The position numbers and the translations under genes were made by a program. From Balaenoptera acutorostrata (taxonomy: Eukaryota; Chordata; Mammalia; Artiodactyla; Balaenopteridae): 64,000 nt of DNA. The notes under the pieces were generated by a model. It had not been told where the DNA came from. It was given only the letters and a program-made list of their open reading frames with translations, and did no database searches. The DNA lies in the NCBI RefSeq assembly GCF_949987535.1, contig NC_080067.1, positions 31,710,039-31,774,038 on the forward strand. The letters are read 5' to 3'. Shown piece after piece: positions 24,205 through 39,200 of the stretch (its first letter is position 1; every line of letters starts with the position of its first letter).

Positions 24205-27200
24205 CTGAAATTGGAAAAAAATTATATGTATAGATAAATATCAAATTAGATAGATAAATAATTATATAAATAAAGAATGTAAATAGATAATTAGGTACAA
24301 TGCACAAAATGTTATTCTTCATAATTTATCAGGTGATCTCATTCCAGTTAAGAATAAATCAAGCTAAGGAAATCTTCATGAAGAGAACCTAATATGAAGA
24401 ACAGCAATTGCAAATTTGAAACTGTGGGTAGTCAATAAGTTTTCCATTTGGGGTACCAATTAACTAAATTTTCATTGTTGAAAGGAGGAAAAACTTGATA
24501 ATCAATATTAAAAATGTTAAATATACCAATTGCAATATGTTAATTAGGTTTTTAAGGTAAATGCTATCAACTTTATTTCTATGCTTTACTTATGAATATT
24601 AGCCACTAATCAGACAGGAATACAGCAAGGAAATTGTACCTAATAAATCTAGGATGGTACAACACCAAGGAGTATATTGACAAAGAGGTAATAGATGAAG
24701 GAAAAGAACATCAGCTTTAGAGTTATTTTATTTCACTAAGAAATCAAAGAATAGGCATCTTTACGTAGTGAGAACGATAAGTAACATGAAATGATGACAA
24801 TTACACCCACTGGATGCCTAGTATCTTTCAAGCACTTTCCTGGCCCCTTTACTCATATGATAGCTAATACTCATAACCCTGAAATATATATATATAAATA
24901 AGTATTTTCATTTCCATTTTACAAATTAGGAAACTGAGGCTTGCAAGTGTTAAACACTTTGCAAGACATATAACTAGTAAGTGGCAGAGACAGCTTCAAA
25001 CCTTATTGCCTTTCTACTGCACTACATTGCTTCTCATCAGAAAGAATAATTCTCTCAGGATAACTCAGAAGCAAAAGGCTTACAATGAGGAAGCAAGCTC
25101 CAAAAATCATGGCTTTCATTGTCACATCCAGGTCTAATGGGAAGTGAATTTCAAAGTGGTCAGCATCACTCATTGCTGATAACACACCATTCCACTTCCG
25201 AGTAATACTGCCGATACTGGATACACCATCAAGGGATATGACCTAGAAAGACAAGAATGTGACTTTATGATTGAAATGTGTTCAACTACATGCTTTATTC
25301 TCCTGTTTATAAGCAGTTTACACTGAGGTAGTATAAATATGGTGCAGGAAATGAATCTAGTAATAATATAATTTCAAATAGGGAATTATTGCCAAGAAGG
25401 GTTAAGTGCCTTGCAATTGGTTGACAGCCAAGCTGGGGAGTATCTTACAATTCTCAGGCCAGTGTTCTTTCTTCACCCTCAAATGAGTTATTAGGGAAGC
25501 CTGTCAGAGGAGGTATGATTTAAACTGATTTTGAAATTCTTTTTCATATAGCAAAGGGTGGGAATTGGAGATTGGGAGGGAGTCTTTCCCAGTCGAGGGA
25601 AACACGTTAGCAAAAGCAAGGTGGTATGGTTCTTTTCACTTCACAAAATCCATTATGATCACTCAGGCTTTTGTGGGCCCTGTCTTCTTAAAGTACGTCA
25701 GAATCCCAAAGGGCTTCAGCTTCTAGAAGGCACTTGCCCCAAGGATAATACCCAAACACTACATTATGGTGATTAAAATGATCCACACCCCCTGCCCTCA
25801 AAATCTGGCTTATCCACATTTTCTTTTTTTTTTTTTTAATTTTATTTATTTTATTTTTTGCTGTGTTGGGTCTTTGTTGCTGCACGCGGGCTTTCTCTAG
25901 TTGCGGCGAGCCGGGGTTACTCTTCGTTGCGGTGCGCGGGCTTCTCATTGCGGTGGCTTCTCTTGTTGCAGAGCACAGGCTATAGGCGCACAGGCTTCAG
26001 TAGTTGTGGCTCACAGGCTGTAGAGCGCAGGCTCAGTAGTTGTGGCACACGGGCTTAGTTGCTCCGCGGCATGTGGGATCTTCCCAGACCAGGGCTCGAA
26101 GCCCTGTCCCCAGCATTGGCAGGCGGATTCTTAACCACTGTGCCACCAAGGAAGCCTACACTTTCTATCTAGCCATAACGGCCTTTTAATAACTAAGTAA
26201 TGGTTGATGAGATGGTTATGTAAAATGAGAACTAAGGAAAGTTTATTGGGTGTCATAGAAAATATTTGAATGAGCAATTTTGGATTATCAATTTTGTTGA
26301 ATTGCGAGGCATTTAGAAAGAACTCTTTAAGAAGCCCAGGAATCTCCTTTGTCACAACTGTTAAGAGTAATAAGCTCTCATTTTGTGGCCATTGAGATGA
26401 AGGCAAAACAGAAGGATTTTCTTTCTTCCAGAAAATGTTATAATCCACTATAGATTTATCCTTGTTTATCACTGTCGTCTTGTTTCTTGAGGATGCAGAC
26501 AGACTTCTATCTTGCAAATAAGCAATTTCCACAACCTCAGGGGTGCTCTATTGGTTCTGTGATATGTGGGGCCTTTTCATTACTCAGGACCTATATTCTG
26601 TTCCTGGAAATCTTTGGTAAAAATGGTTAGTGAAATACAGCCAAGAATAAAATAAAGGGATTAGGTTAGGCTATTCACTCTCAGGTTTAATGTTTTAAAT
26701 GGTTTCTTCTTATCTTTATCAAACAGTGAAATCATGCAAAAGAAGCTCACATTGTGGAAAACATTAAGCAATCCCCTAATGATAATTTGAAAATTTTTCA
26801 ATGTCAACTGGTTAGATAACTCTTTCCTCACACTACTTTATTCATTCACACACAAAAAAATCATCTAAAAGCGCATCATTCTGAGGTCTGTTAGTAGATG
26901 TAGAAAAAATAGCAGAAACATTTATTTTTATATTTGTTTACCTCAAAAACAGAATCTGAACCACAGCCATAGGTTGAGCATGGCCCAAGCACTCCCATCA
27001 TGTCTTCTTTCTTCTCGTTTTGGATGCTGTACACTGCCCTGCACAGGTTCCAGTGCTCGGCAACAAAGCCAATGGTGACGCCAGGAGGACACTGCACCTC
27101 CAGCTGCAAATGAAGCAGTGACAGAGGCGAAGGTGCTACATGTATAGGTATACACATACACAGATACACACAACCTAGGTATGTTCCTAATTCATTCAAG

Positions 27201-30200
27201 AACTAGGGAAACTGCCACTGGGAAAGAGTCTTCCATTATCCCCAGGCTATTTCTTAGGGTTGTATTTCAGTGAACAGCCTTGAGAGATGAAGTCATGTTC
27301 CCTTTGGGACAAAATTACTGCTTGTTATAAAATGGTCAGTTCTCCAAGCTCCATGTCCCTCAGCTGCATATGTAGCATCTACCTGGGATCCCCTGAGTCA
27401 TCCCTGTAGAACTTGGGGATGAGGGGACCTACGCACACGTGCTGGAGCTCATGCTGCTTCCTGTGCTGTAATAAAGTTCTTTGCCGCTGACCTAGGGGTC
27501 TCATGTCTTCTGGCACAATCCATGAAAAAGTAACATGCCAGCTTCTTAGACTGATATCTCAGACATGACAATTGTAATAGAAAACAAAAGAGAAAAGAGG
27601 CATTCTGAAAATTGTGTGTTGTGAAGACAACAGAATGTGTGTATAAGTATAGGATGAAGTGGAGATTCATCTCAAATATAAGACTGTTATTACACAAAGA
27701 CAATAATGACAAAGGAGTAAGCTATCTGACAATTGCTAATACTCACTGAGCACTAAACTATTTGCCAGGCACTATGCTAACACAGTTGACATTTATTTAC
27801 TATATAATCCTCCAAATAACCATCCTATGAGATAGGTACTATTAATATCTCCATTTTATAGGTGAATAAATCAAGGCACAGAGGCTATAAGTAAATTCTA
27901 TTGCAAATGCTGGTACTTAACATATAATTAAAATCCCAGTAATCCTAGGAGGTATTTTTTTCTGCCCAGTTAATGTATTAAGAACACTGAGGCTAAAACA
28001 GGTTAAGTAAATTGCCCACTTTTAAGTAGGTGGCATATTCGAAATTCAAATTCTCTTGGATCTCTCTCTAAAACTTTTCTTTTCCCTGTAACAAACAATT
28101 TTCCTAGGGCAGCACAGATTACAGAAGAGCAACCAAACTGTAACTTGGCACACCTGCTTTCTAGTTCCAGCATCTACCAAGTGTAACACCATCCTCAGGC
28201 ACTTATTCTTTTTTAGCCACCCTTTCTTTATCTGTAACAAGGTGTAGATAATGATGGGTAGAGTAAAAGTATCTGAAGTTTCTTCCGATTCTATTTAAAA
28301 GCATGTCTACATTTAGTGTGACCTTATTTGGGGATATGTAGGAACATTTAGACAAATGTGTGTTCTAGGTAACGGGCTAATTTCTAATTCAGTAGACACA
28401 ATGGATAGAATTGCGATCACTGACTAAATAACCCTCATTTGTGCTTGACCCCCTCAGCTAGCACCTGAAGACATGAACCCACATGCAAAATGTCTTTGTG
28501 GTTTTTCCATAGGTAAGACAATTTGGCATTTGGCTTCCTTCCCCCCACCCCCACTATCTTCTTCCATTCTGCCCATGCCATGAAAGTCCCCTCCTGTGCA
28601 GCTTTGGAAGGAGCACAACCGTGCAGGGAAGAGTTGGATCAGGAGGAAACAACGGATGAGACTTCTGTCCTCTGACCTCTTGCCTGGTGGAGGGGCAACA
28701 GAAGCAGCAGCAGGTGCATCTGAAAGGTCTCTGCATTGTCATGACTTCTCGGCCCATACAGTCAGTGACCCGGAGCACAAAGGGCCTCAGTGTCCGATAA
28801 GCATTCCTGGTGTAGTCATCTGTGTCTTCGGTCACAAAGTAAACCATCTGGCCCAGGTTGTTTTTAATATCATATGTATTATTAGTTTCAAAACCTGTTA
28901 TCACTAAAAATGAGAGAGCCATCTTATTTTAGAAGCAGTTAAAATGGGCCTCAAGAAGTCCTTTCATAGTATTTCACAGGGGTCTAAAGCAAAAGAGCTC
29001 TTTAAAATATTTCAGGCGAAAAATATGCAATTATTAGAATGCCATTGCAATTCATATGCCCTATAAGTATATACGTAATTTTGAAATTTTAAAACATTTC
29101 TTTTAAGAAGTTCAGTGTAAAATGATTTTTAAAACTTTTCCACATAGAAGCAAAGATTGGCAACAATATTCCTGGAATACTTGAATTAAGAAAACTTTAA
29201 TTATAAAAACATTTAAAGGAAATTATATACCAGACCATGAATTAATCAGCTTATGAAATATGCTGAGAGGATTAGGGTCATTACTAATTGCAAATAAGAA
29301 AACCAACCAAGAAAAGTCAAAGGCTCTATGTGGAGGTAAAATGAATGAAATGAGGGTGTAGATCTGATACAGTGAGGGGAACTGAGAACAGGCATTGTGT
29401 TTACCGGGATTTTTTTCTTACTTCCACAGCATTGGACTTAGAACTCAGCAGACTGAGACTCTATTTCCAGCTCTGCTGTTGATTAGCTGACTAGGGTGCC
29501 CTTGACTAGCTCGTCTAGTCTTTTTGTTCCTTCTTTTCCTTGTCCATGAAAAGTGAATATGGAGGAGTTGAGACAGGTAAAGGATAGGGGGTTCGACCAA
29601 GTAAAAATGTTAAGTCCTTTTGAAATCTAAGAGCTCATGTATGATGTGTAAACAGATAAAATTATACAAAGTTAAGTCCCTTTATTACTTTCTTGAAGAT
29701 AGGGTAATAGAGGATAGTCTTTTCTCTTTGAACCACTAAAAAATGATCAATATAAATAAGGAACTAGATATTGGATAATGCAAATTTTCACCTGATTCAA
29801 ATATTGCTGGACACTACAAAATTATACATACTTTCCAGGGGTTCAAAATGCTGAAGAACATGTATGTTGTCCAACTGTTGGGATAGAACAAAGCAATTAG
29901 GAGAGAGAGAAATAACAGAATCAAATCAAACCAGTATTAGAAAAAAAAACTGATGAGACAGAAATTAAATGTATCAATTGATACAAAAATATGTTTCTGA
30001 AACTGAATGGAATCAAAAACATTTTTATCAAGCAAAATCAGCCCATCTGCACCTGATCAGATGGTTATTAGCAGAGCCGTCCAGATAGAACACTTTCCTC
30101 CAGGTCCACCGTAAAATATTGAAACAATTCTCTAAAATATCAGAAAATCATCTTCCTGCTTCCGTAACACCACCTAGAAGAAGCTATGTTGCCTAGTTCA

Positions 30201-33200
30201 GTTCCTACTCATTGGTCTCTCTGACATGTCACCCACAGACTGGAGTTCTCAGGAAGTTCGGGACAGTTTAACATGGACCAGCCACAGAGAAGCCAATTTT
30301 CTCAGTGGCTTAGGGAGAGTGAATGAGGCAGGGTGGACCTTGCACAGGAATGTCCGATCTCATATTACTTCACAGTACTTCTGAAAGAGGTTAACACACT
30401 GACTTCCATTCACTTGGGCTGCTGATGCCAGGGTCTTCCCTAAGTGCAGACTTTAATAGGGGAAGATCCAAGAGAGCTGGAAGCATGTGAATAGGATTAG
30501 GGCAAAGGAGAGGAAACATTCTCCAAGGATGGAATCCCTTGAAAAGGGAGGTTGGTAATACCATTAGACCAACTTCTACCTTAACTTTACTTAGGAGTCA
30601 CTGTAAAGATTAACACTTTGGCCCATCATCTGTCATACTTGAGAACATCCTAGCAGAAAAGAAACCCCCTTAAGGACAGACTACTCATATCTATATAATT
30701 TTAGATAATTTAGATCATTAGATCATTCCTAATGCCTGAGCCCAGAACATTGCCTGAAATGCCATATTTTACCAAACGTTTGTTGAATACATTAATTAAT
30801 GAACATTACATTACTGTGGTAATAAATAAAATTTAAAATAATGTAAACGTTTTGTGGCGTGATCCATTACAGGAGGGTATAGAGAGGATACAATCTTTCT
30901 TTCATTAAAAAATTTTTCTTTTATGAAAACACAGTCAGGTGAGAGGGCCTAAACATGTCTTAACAAAATTATCAAAAGTGGCCACTAGGGTGGTTTACAG
31001 TCCCTTTGAAAAACTCTAGGGACTCTTAAACATCTATAATTAAAAAGTAAAAATATTCACTGCTTGGTAAGAGCTTCCACTGCTGAGCAAAATATTCTAA
31101 AGAAATGATGCCTGTTACTGTGAAAGAAGTTTACCCAATAAGATACTACGGTTGTTAAGAAGCAGTTCTAACAAAGTGTGGAGTCACTGGCTAAGGCAAT
31201 ACTCTAGAAATAATGTAAACCTGCTACTCTGGATGTTACAGTGTCAGGATAGTCCTGATAATGATTCATGTCATTTGCACACGAGATGGCAAAAAGACTA
31301 TGATAGGGACTTCCCTGGCGGTCCAGTGGTTAAGACTCCACACTTCCACTGCAGGGGCCATGGGTTCAATCCCTGGTCAGGGAACTAAGGTACAGCCAAA
31401 AATAAAAAATAAAAGGCTAGGATGAAGAAAATGCTTGGATGCCTGGCTCTGTGTCTTCCACCTACACACAAGGTGGTTCAACTAAAAACATCCACACAGC
31501 TATTATCCACTGGGTGGGTCCCATGTGCCAAAAATATTAGGCACGTTACAAACTTTATCTCATTAAAAATTCTCCTAACAACCCAATAGGGTAGGTATCA
31601 CTAGCACTATTTTATAGATGATGAAATTCAAGCACCAAGAGGTTAGAAAAGTTACTCAAGGTAGTAGAGTGAGGAGAGAGTAGAGCTAGAATTAAAAGCC
31701 AGGTGTGTCTGGCTCTAAATCTGTTTTGTTTGTTTCTTTTTCAATTTTTTTTTTAACTAAAAACATTGCTGAAAGGGAAAATAGAACTCATAAAATATGT
31801 CCATTTAACTTCACTGAAAGTAATAGAAGAAATCAAGAAAATGGGTTTTTAATACTTAAATGAACAATATTAAAGCTATACATTTTTAAAAAAAAATGAC
31901 TCCAGATATTGGATTTCTAAGGAAATTTTCTATATTTATCATCAAGTAAAAAAATAAACTTTCTAAACTTGGTTAACTTATAAGCATTTTATAAGCTTCC
32001 AAAATAACGTAGGGGTTACCCTAGCACTGTACCTGAATGACTGGCTTTGTCAATATTTTGCCAAACAACAGGTTAATAAAGTTTTTGGTTTATGTAAAAT
32101 CCAAATTTTCCTGATCCAACTGTATTACTTTCAAAGATCAACACTATAACTTTGTAACAATGGTTTTCAATGCACAGGATTAACAGTCAGTATATAAAAC
32201 TGAAAAGAGAAACATGTCAACTTCAAGGAACATTTGGTTGACTACGGTGGGGAGACATGTATTGAATTGGCAAGTCCCTTGCTTATAATGTATCAATATT
32301 TCAACACTTGCTTTTTCTAAAAGTGAAACATGATTTAGTAGTTTCTAAGGGATTTGCAATACTAGGTTTATCTTATTTTCGTTAAGCAACATTTTTATTT
32401 CTGACATGGGTTTTTAAACAATACCATTTGGCGGTACACAAACCTGTGGGCATGTTGCCCCAGTTTCTGAAATGGGTGGCCCGGTCCTAGAATGTCCATA
32501 TAGATAAAAATTAGGGAGTCTCTGTGTTGTGGAAAGGGCTTCTCTGGAACTTGACCTGAAACAGTATCCTTGGAGGTCCCCTATTTTTATTTACCTTGTA
32601 TGTTTTGGGAGGTGACAGGACTGGTTGATGAAAACTATGGGTGGTGAGAAATAGCAATGGCCTGAGGCACTGAGTGATTGACTCACTGTCTACCGTTCTG
32701 TTCTTTGTAATGTTGCTTTTCTTGACGTTCAGCCTTTACTTCTAAGCAAATGACACTCCAATTAACATCTTTGATAATTTTTCTTCTATGCCAATTCCTA
32801 GTTTTTAAACTGTCTTCGATAGGACATCTTGAATGTCTTAAAATTCAATATACAACCTTCACAAAAACCATAGTCATCCCACCAAAAAAATCCCTATCTT
32901 CTTTGTTCCCCATTCACATTTCTGAAGTTAGCACTACCACTCCTATAGTCTCACAAACATCTGTCATCACTGACCCATCACCTTTATCGACCCTATCCAG
33001 TCTCTTCTTGTTGGATCCCCAGTCATACTTTGTAAGAAAATAATTTGGATTTGTGTGGAGTACCTGGGCTAAATATTCCAGACCTGGAGGACAGTTTGGC
33101 ATAACAGTTGGCATTGGCATCCACACTACTGGAGCAGAATGTTGTGGTGCAGGATATTTTCCAGGCTGGTACTGGATAGGATGGCTACCACCAGTGTGCA

Positions 33201-36200
33201 TGTACAAGGGGAAGGTAGTGGGCTGATGTGGACTGTAGTATCCCACAGGCAAGCCTCCTGGGTGGCCTGCAGGAGGAGGGACAGCTGGTCCAGGGGGCCC
33301 TGCATTCAAAAACAAATGGAAGTGTTATACATTATAAACACTACAATATATTGGAAATTAGCATGACTTTTTACATGGAGATGATATGGATCACACAACC
33401 TCCACTTAAAAATAACAAGGTGTTCAGGCTTCCCTGGTGGCGCAGTGGTTAAGAATCCGCCTGCCAATGCAGTGAACATGGGTTCGAGCCCTGGTCTGGG
33501 AAGATCCCACATGCCATGGAGCAACTAAGCCTGCGCGCCACAACTACTGAGCCTGCGCTCTAGATCCCGTGAGCCACAACTACAGAGCCTGCAAGACACA
33601 ACTACTGAAGCCCGCGCGCCTAGAGTCCGTGCTCCACAACAAGAGAAGCCACCAGCCCGCGCACGGCAATGAAGAGTATCCCCCGCTCGCCGCAACCAGA
33701 GAAAGCCCGCGCACAGCAATGAAGACCCAATGCAGCCAAAAATAAATAAATAAATACATTTATTAAAAAAAAAAAAATAACAAGGTGTTCCATTTTACGA
33801 GTGTGTAGGATGTACCAAAATGTACTAAGGGGATTTACACATTAACTCATTTAATCCTCTTAAGCCTTATGAGACAATTATTCCCATTTCAGAGGTATAG
33901 AAGTAAGGTTGAAATATCAAGTTAACATGTTAGCCTCTAGGCATTAGCTTCCTTCTTTGGAGATAATAATACACCTACTTCATTAGGTTATAGTAGGATT
34001 AGCGCAAGGCCTAGCATATAATTAGCATGGTTAAGTTTTTGTTACTATGTTTACTGTTATTATTGTTTAAGGTCATAAAGATAGTAAGGTCTACTTAACT
34101 TCAAAGGGGTTCTTTTAATGACTGCTATCTAACTCCAGAACAGTTTCATCACCGCCCCCCCCAAAATCCCATACCCATTAGCAGTCATTCCCCATCTTTT
34201 CCCCCAGTCCCTGGAAACCGCTCTCTCTATAGATTTGCCTAATCCGGACATTTCATATAAATAAAATCATGTGACATAGCCTTTGTATCTGGTTTCTTTT
34301 ACTTGGCAGGTTTTCAAGGTTCATCCTTGAACTTTGCATTAGTAATTCATTAATAAAAACTAGTGAAATAACAATACTCATGTCAGACAAAATATACTTT
34401 AAGACAAAAACTGTTACTAGAGGTAAAGGACATTTTATTATAATAACAGAAGTGTCAATCCGTCAAGAAGACATAATTATATACACCTAAAAACAGAGCT
34501 TCAAAATACATGAAGCAAAACCTGACACACTAAAAAGTGAAATAGGCAATCCAACGAACAACAGTTGGAGGCTGCAATACCCCACTCACAATAAGGGATA
34601 GAACACCTAAGCAGAAGGTCAAAAAGGAAATAGAAGCATGAACAACACTATAAATGAAACAATATATAACAGGTATGTATAGAACACTCTACCCAACAAC
34701 AACAGGCTAAACATTCTTCTCAAATGCACATAGAACTTTCTCCAGGAGAGACCTACTGGCTGGCCATAAAACAAGTCTCAACAAATTTAAGATACCTGAA
34801 ATCATACAGAGTATATTCTATTACAATGGAATAAAACCAGAAATCAATAATAATAGAAGAAATTTTGGAAATCACAAATATGAGGAAATAAATCAATACA
34901 CTCTTAAATAAACAAAGGGGTAAAAAGAAATCATGAGAGAAATGAGAAAATACTTTGAGATGAATGAAACAAAAGCACAATATACCAAAGCTGACGGGAT
35001 GCAGCTAAAACAATGCTTAGAGGGAAACTGACAGCTGTAAACACCTACACTAAAAAAGAAATATCTCAAATCAGTAACCCAACTTTCCACCTTAGAAATA
35101 AACCAAACCCAAAGCAAGCAGGAGGAAATAATAAACACTGAAGTAGAAGTGAGTGAAATGAAACAGGAAAAACAATAGACAAAAATCAGCAAAACCAAAA
35201 GTAGGTTCTTTTAAAAGATCAACAAAATTGAGAAACCTTAAGCCAGACTAACCAAGAAAAAAAAAAATGTACTTCAATTATTAAACACAGGGGTGAAAAT
35301 GGGGACATTACTAAACTGTTACAGAAATTAAAATGCATCATAAGGAAGTATTATGAACAGTTGTATGCAAAAGCAGGGTCCTGTGCATGATCCCTGCACA
35401 CAGCACCACCAAGGGGGTGGGAAGATCACCTAAGCTGCACCTCCTGCCCAACCCACTGATTCATCCCTACCCTCACCCTATTTAAGGAACCAGCTCACCC
35501 CCTGCCTTGAGGGTGAGCAAGGCCACGTGCTACTTGTCTCGCTCCCTCTGCTGTAGCAGGAATCCCAATAAAGCCCTGCTTGAATTTCTCATCTGGCCTC
35601 TTAACAATTTCTGTTGGTTAAATTGTCCAACGACCTGGGTCTGTAACATATTCACTGGTAGACACATAGTATGTGAAGGGATTAGAGAGGAGGGGCAACT
35701 AACCTAGGCAGAGGAGATACCCTATGATGTAAGTGCTGACACATTAGACCCAGCCAGCACCTTTACGATGGGCAAAGGTTTTAGATACAGCAGGTACAAA
35801 ATGAGCAGCTGCACAGGGGAAGCTCAGTACCACAGGAGTAAAGGCCATGCATATATAGAGATTTAGCAAACAAAACAGAAAGGAAGGTGGGGAGGAAGTG
35901 ATGATTATGAAAGACCCATGCTCTGTGCAAAGAACTTGAACTTTATGCTAATAAAATGTGAAGTGGAGTGACCAGTTTTACATTTAGAACCTTTATGAAT
36001 GAGAAGGTTAGATTAGGAAGGAGGTGCCTGCAGGAGTCTAGATGTGAGCTAAGGAAGTTTAATTGTGATGAAAAGAGTAGAAAGTGGAGAAATAATCATC
36101 GACTTTTAAGAGATATATTGTGTTGGTAATAGACTGGATATGAGGAAAGATTCTCAAGTTTCTGACGTGAGTCCCTGCAGGCCTCCAGTGTAGAGAAAGA

Positions 36201-39200
36201 ACAGAGGGCATGTGTTCAGGAGCAAGATGCCCAAGATGCACTGAGGAATCACTGAGTTTGAGATCCTGGGTCACCCAGGGCAAGTGCTCTACAGGCAGGT
36301 GGAAATGCAAGTTTAGAGCAGAGGAGACTGATGTGGGTAGGGGCTAAGGGATTCATAAGTGGTTAAAGGCAAATGAAACCATATGGGGGTATTCCCAGTA
36401 TAACTTAGGAGAGTGTAAAAGGACAGGTGAATGGAAGAGGTGAGAGAGGGGACAGGGCAGGGCAGGGCTGGACAGGGGAGTGGCCCAAGGACCTCTGGGG
36501 AATACCGGTTTTTAAGGGTAGGGGACACAGAGCTCTTGACAGAGACCAGGAGTCAGGAGAGACTAACGGAAAAATAATGGTAACTAGAAACAATGTTAAA
36601 TTAGAGCTAAGTGAGAAAAAAAGTGCTAATGTCTTTAGAAAAAATGGAGGAAATTTCATGTTTCAGTTTGTTGTGAAGAATATAATTTAATTCCTTTAAG
36701 AGTTGTGTTTAATAAGAGTACCCAAATTGGATTGGAAATCAGATATCCCCCTCCTCTTTTTCTTAGAACTATTATTAAAAAGCATACAATGAACCTAAAA
36801 AGTCACATAAACTATCTCAAAAATACTAACTGTTATATCATTTCAATGAGTTGATGATTAATTCTTCTGGTATTAACCATGTGATTTTAAGATAAAAGTA
36901 TGTCATGGAACAAAATTTGAGGATCAATAAATTAGAAAGAAAATTAGATTTTCTAGATTGTAGATTATGGTGCTATTCAGTTTAGAGACTATACTTCTAA
37001 AAAAATTGTATACAAATGTATGTAATCAAATGATTTTTGTTGTAAGTATGTATTATTCAGAGATGTTAAGTGAAGAAAAAAACATAATCTAATTACGTGT
37101 GGGAAATGGTGTATGTTTTATACTCTCTTTTAAGCTTTAAAATTGCCGTTAAGGGTTCTGACTGTTCTGCAGGAAAACACAACAAAACATGTTTAACTTT
37201 GTGTAACTATAGTATCCCACACTTATTTAAATAAAGAACTCTGTTATGGAGCATTTTCCTACCAATGCTAGTGTGAGAAATACTGCTTTATGGGATTTGT
37301 GTTTTCTTAGTTATTTTGAATATTATCATCCTTTTTTATTTCAAAAAACTATGTCATTTTCCTCTTTAAATAGACTACATATAACAAAGGCTTCTTTATT
37401 AACTATGCTTTTAAACATATTTGGCCCAAAATTATTTTCAATGGTAACCAATATCCAGTAATATAATGCAAATGGAATTATATAATTGAATTTAAAGAAA
37501 TTCATTAAAGCTAAAATTTCAGGTATAGTATTTCAGGTTCCTTAATGTGAATCAAGGGCACACAATTTGCATCAGTATAAATAAGTATATAGTTCAGCCA
37601 CTAGATGGTGATCACAGTGAATTTTTGTTGCTTATTTTCATAACTGAAAATTCATTAGTTGTGCTATTTTTTTGATACAGAAAAGAAGAGACAGACACTT
37701 GCCCAGATGAGCAGAACATGATTTATAACCAATGTTTACTTCTTAGAAATGGTGGAGTTTCTGTTCTAGTGGAGGTTCTTGGATATAGAGTGATCGGTGA
37801 ATCTAAGACAGATTATGCAGATAATGTTGATAGCCACTGAAGTAGAACATAGAGAAATGTATATATAGTGATATTACAATGTAGGGTTGTCAAAAACTTG
37901 GATTTAGCAGGGGTTAAGCCATAATGAGGGGTTATACTGGATCAGATTCACACAACATGCATACACATGAGGGAAAGGGGAAAAGGAAGCCCTGTTTCCA
38001 GAAAACACTGCAGGGGCAAAGGCTACCTGAGCTCCATGAATCATATGTCTGGAGCCAAGACAACATCCTTGCCATCATCCTGTGGATTCTGGGGTTTCTT
38101 CTGCTCTTTCACAGCCTAACTCACTGGTTTCTGCCTCTAAACAAACACTTAAATATATATTTAAAGAAATATCACTAGACTTTATCATTTTCTAAATCAC
38201 TAAAATGTATTTGAATATAATCCTGATTAAAACTATTTCCTTAGTCAAAAGTAAGAGATTTTTTTTTTTTTTAGATGCTTTAGGACTTTAATGTCCTTCA
38301 CACACCCAACATAAAACGCTGACAATGGATGAACAATAGGGGAAAAGACCGTTCAGCGAAGATCTTCCTGAACTCACAGCATCACTGGTCAAACACCATA
38401 AAGAGAACAGTCACATGAACAGTAAGGGAGTTTAACAGAGATTTTTAGTTTAACAGCATAACTGAAAAACAAAGAACCAACCAAGTAAGCAAGCAAGCAA
38501 CCAACCAACCAACCGTTCTTCTACCCACTGAAAGGAAAGTAAAAGTGAATCAGGGAGCTTCCAAATCCTGTGAAGCAGCTTAAAAAGGGAGAGGGGAGGG
38601 CGAAGGGGAGGCACACAACTGTTGAGAACGTAACACTCTAATGCACAAGGTCAAGGATCCTAACAAATTCTCAGAGTCTCAACATATATCAACACAAACC
38701 GTATTATTAGAAATATAAAGGCACAGAGATATAAATGCATAGAGATATAAACTATTTGGTATTAAAAACAGACCTTGCTGTATAAACATATAGTATGTCA
38801 CTTTTATCTCTTTATGAGAATAACAGTATAAAGAAAGATCTCCAGTTTGCCTTTTAGCCTGGAACATCACAACACAGTTGGTCGGTGGTGACCTGAATTA
38901 ACAGCTGCAGAATCCAAAAGACCCCACTGCTGTCATCTTGCAAAGGATCAAAATTCAGCACCTAGAGGTCCCCACCCACCCTCCATTATGTGTGTCTGCA
39001 TGTCTCTAAAAATAATAACCTGCAATTTGCATACAATTAAACCCATAGGCATCTTTGAATATGAGATCTAGGCAGAAAAAGTAGCAGCAAAGACAACAGT
39101 AGCTAGAATTTGGTAGAAAAGCAAGAGAAGATTTTTTAAAAGCTTCCACTTCAAGTCAGGATTAAGGTTAAGTTTCAACAGCTTGGCTTAGCTGTGGATG

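Noticed and set aside
28554..28922. Continuous 122-codon minus-strand frame starting MALSFL
   Set aside because: Only 28903-28677 is exonic. The Met start and the C-terminal part lie in introns beyond clear AG and GT borders.
36405..36690. Open frames on both strands near 36.4-36.7 kb
   Set aside because: Purine-rich low-complexity stretch in an old repeat, with no family match or splice context.
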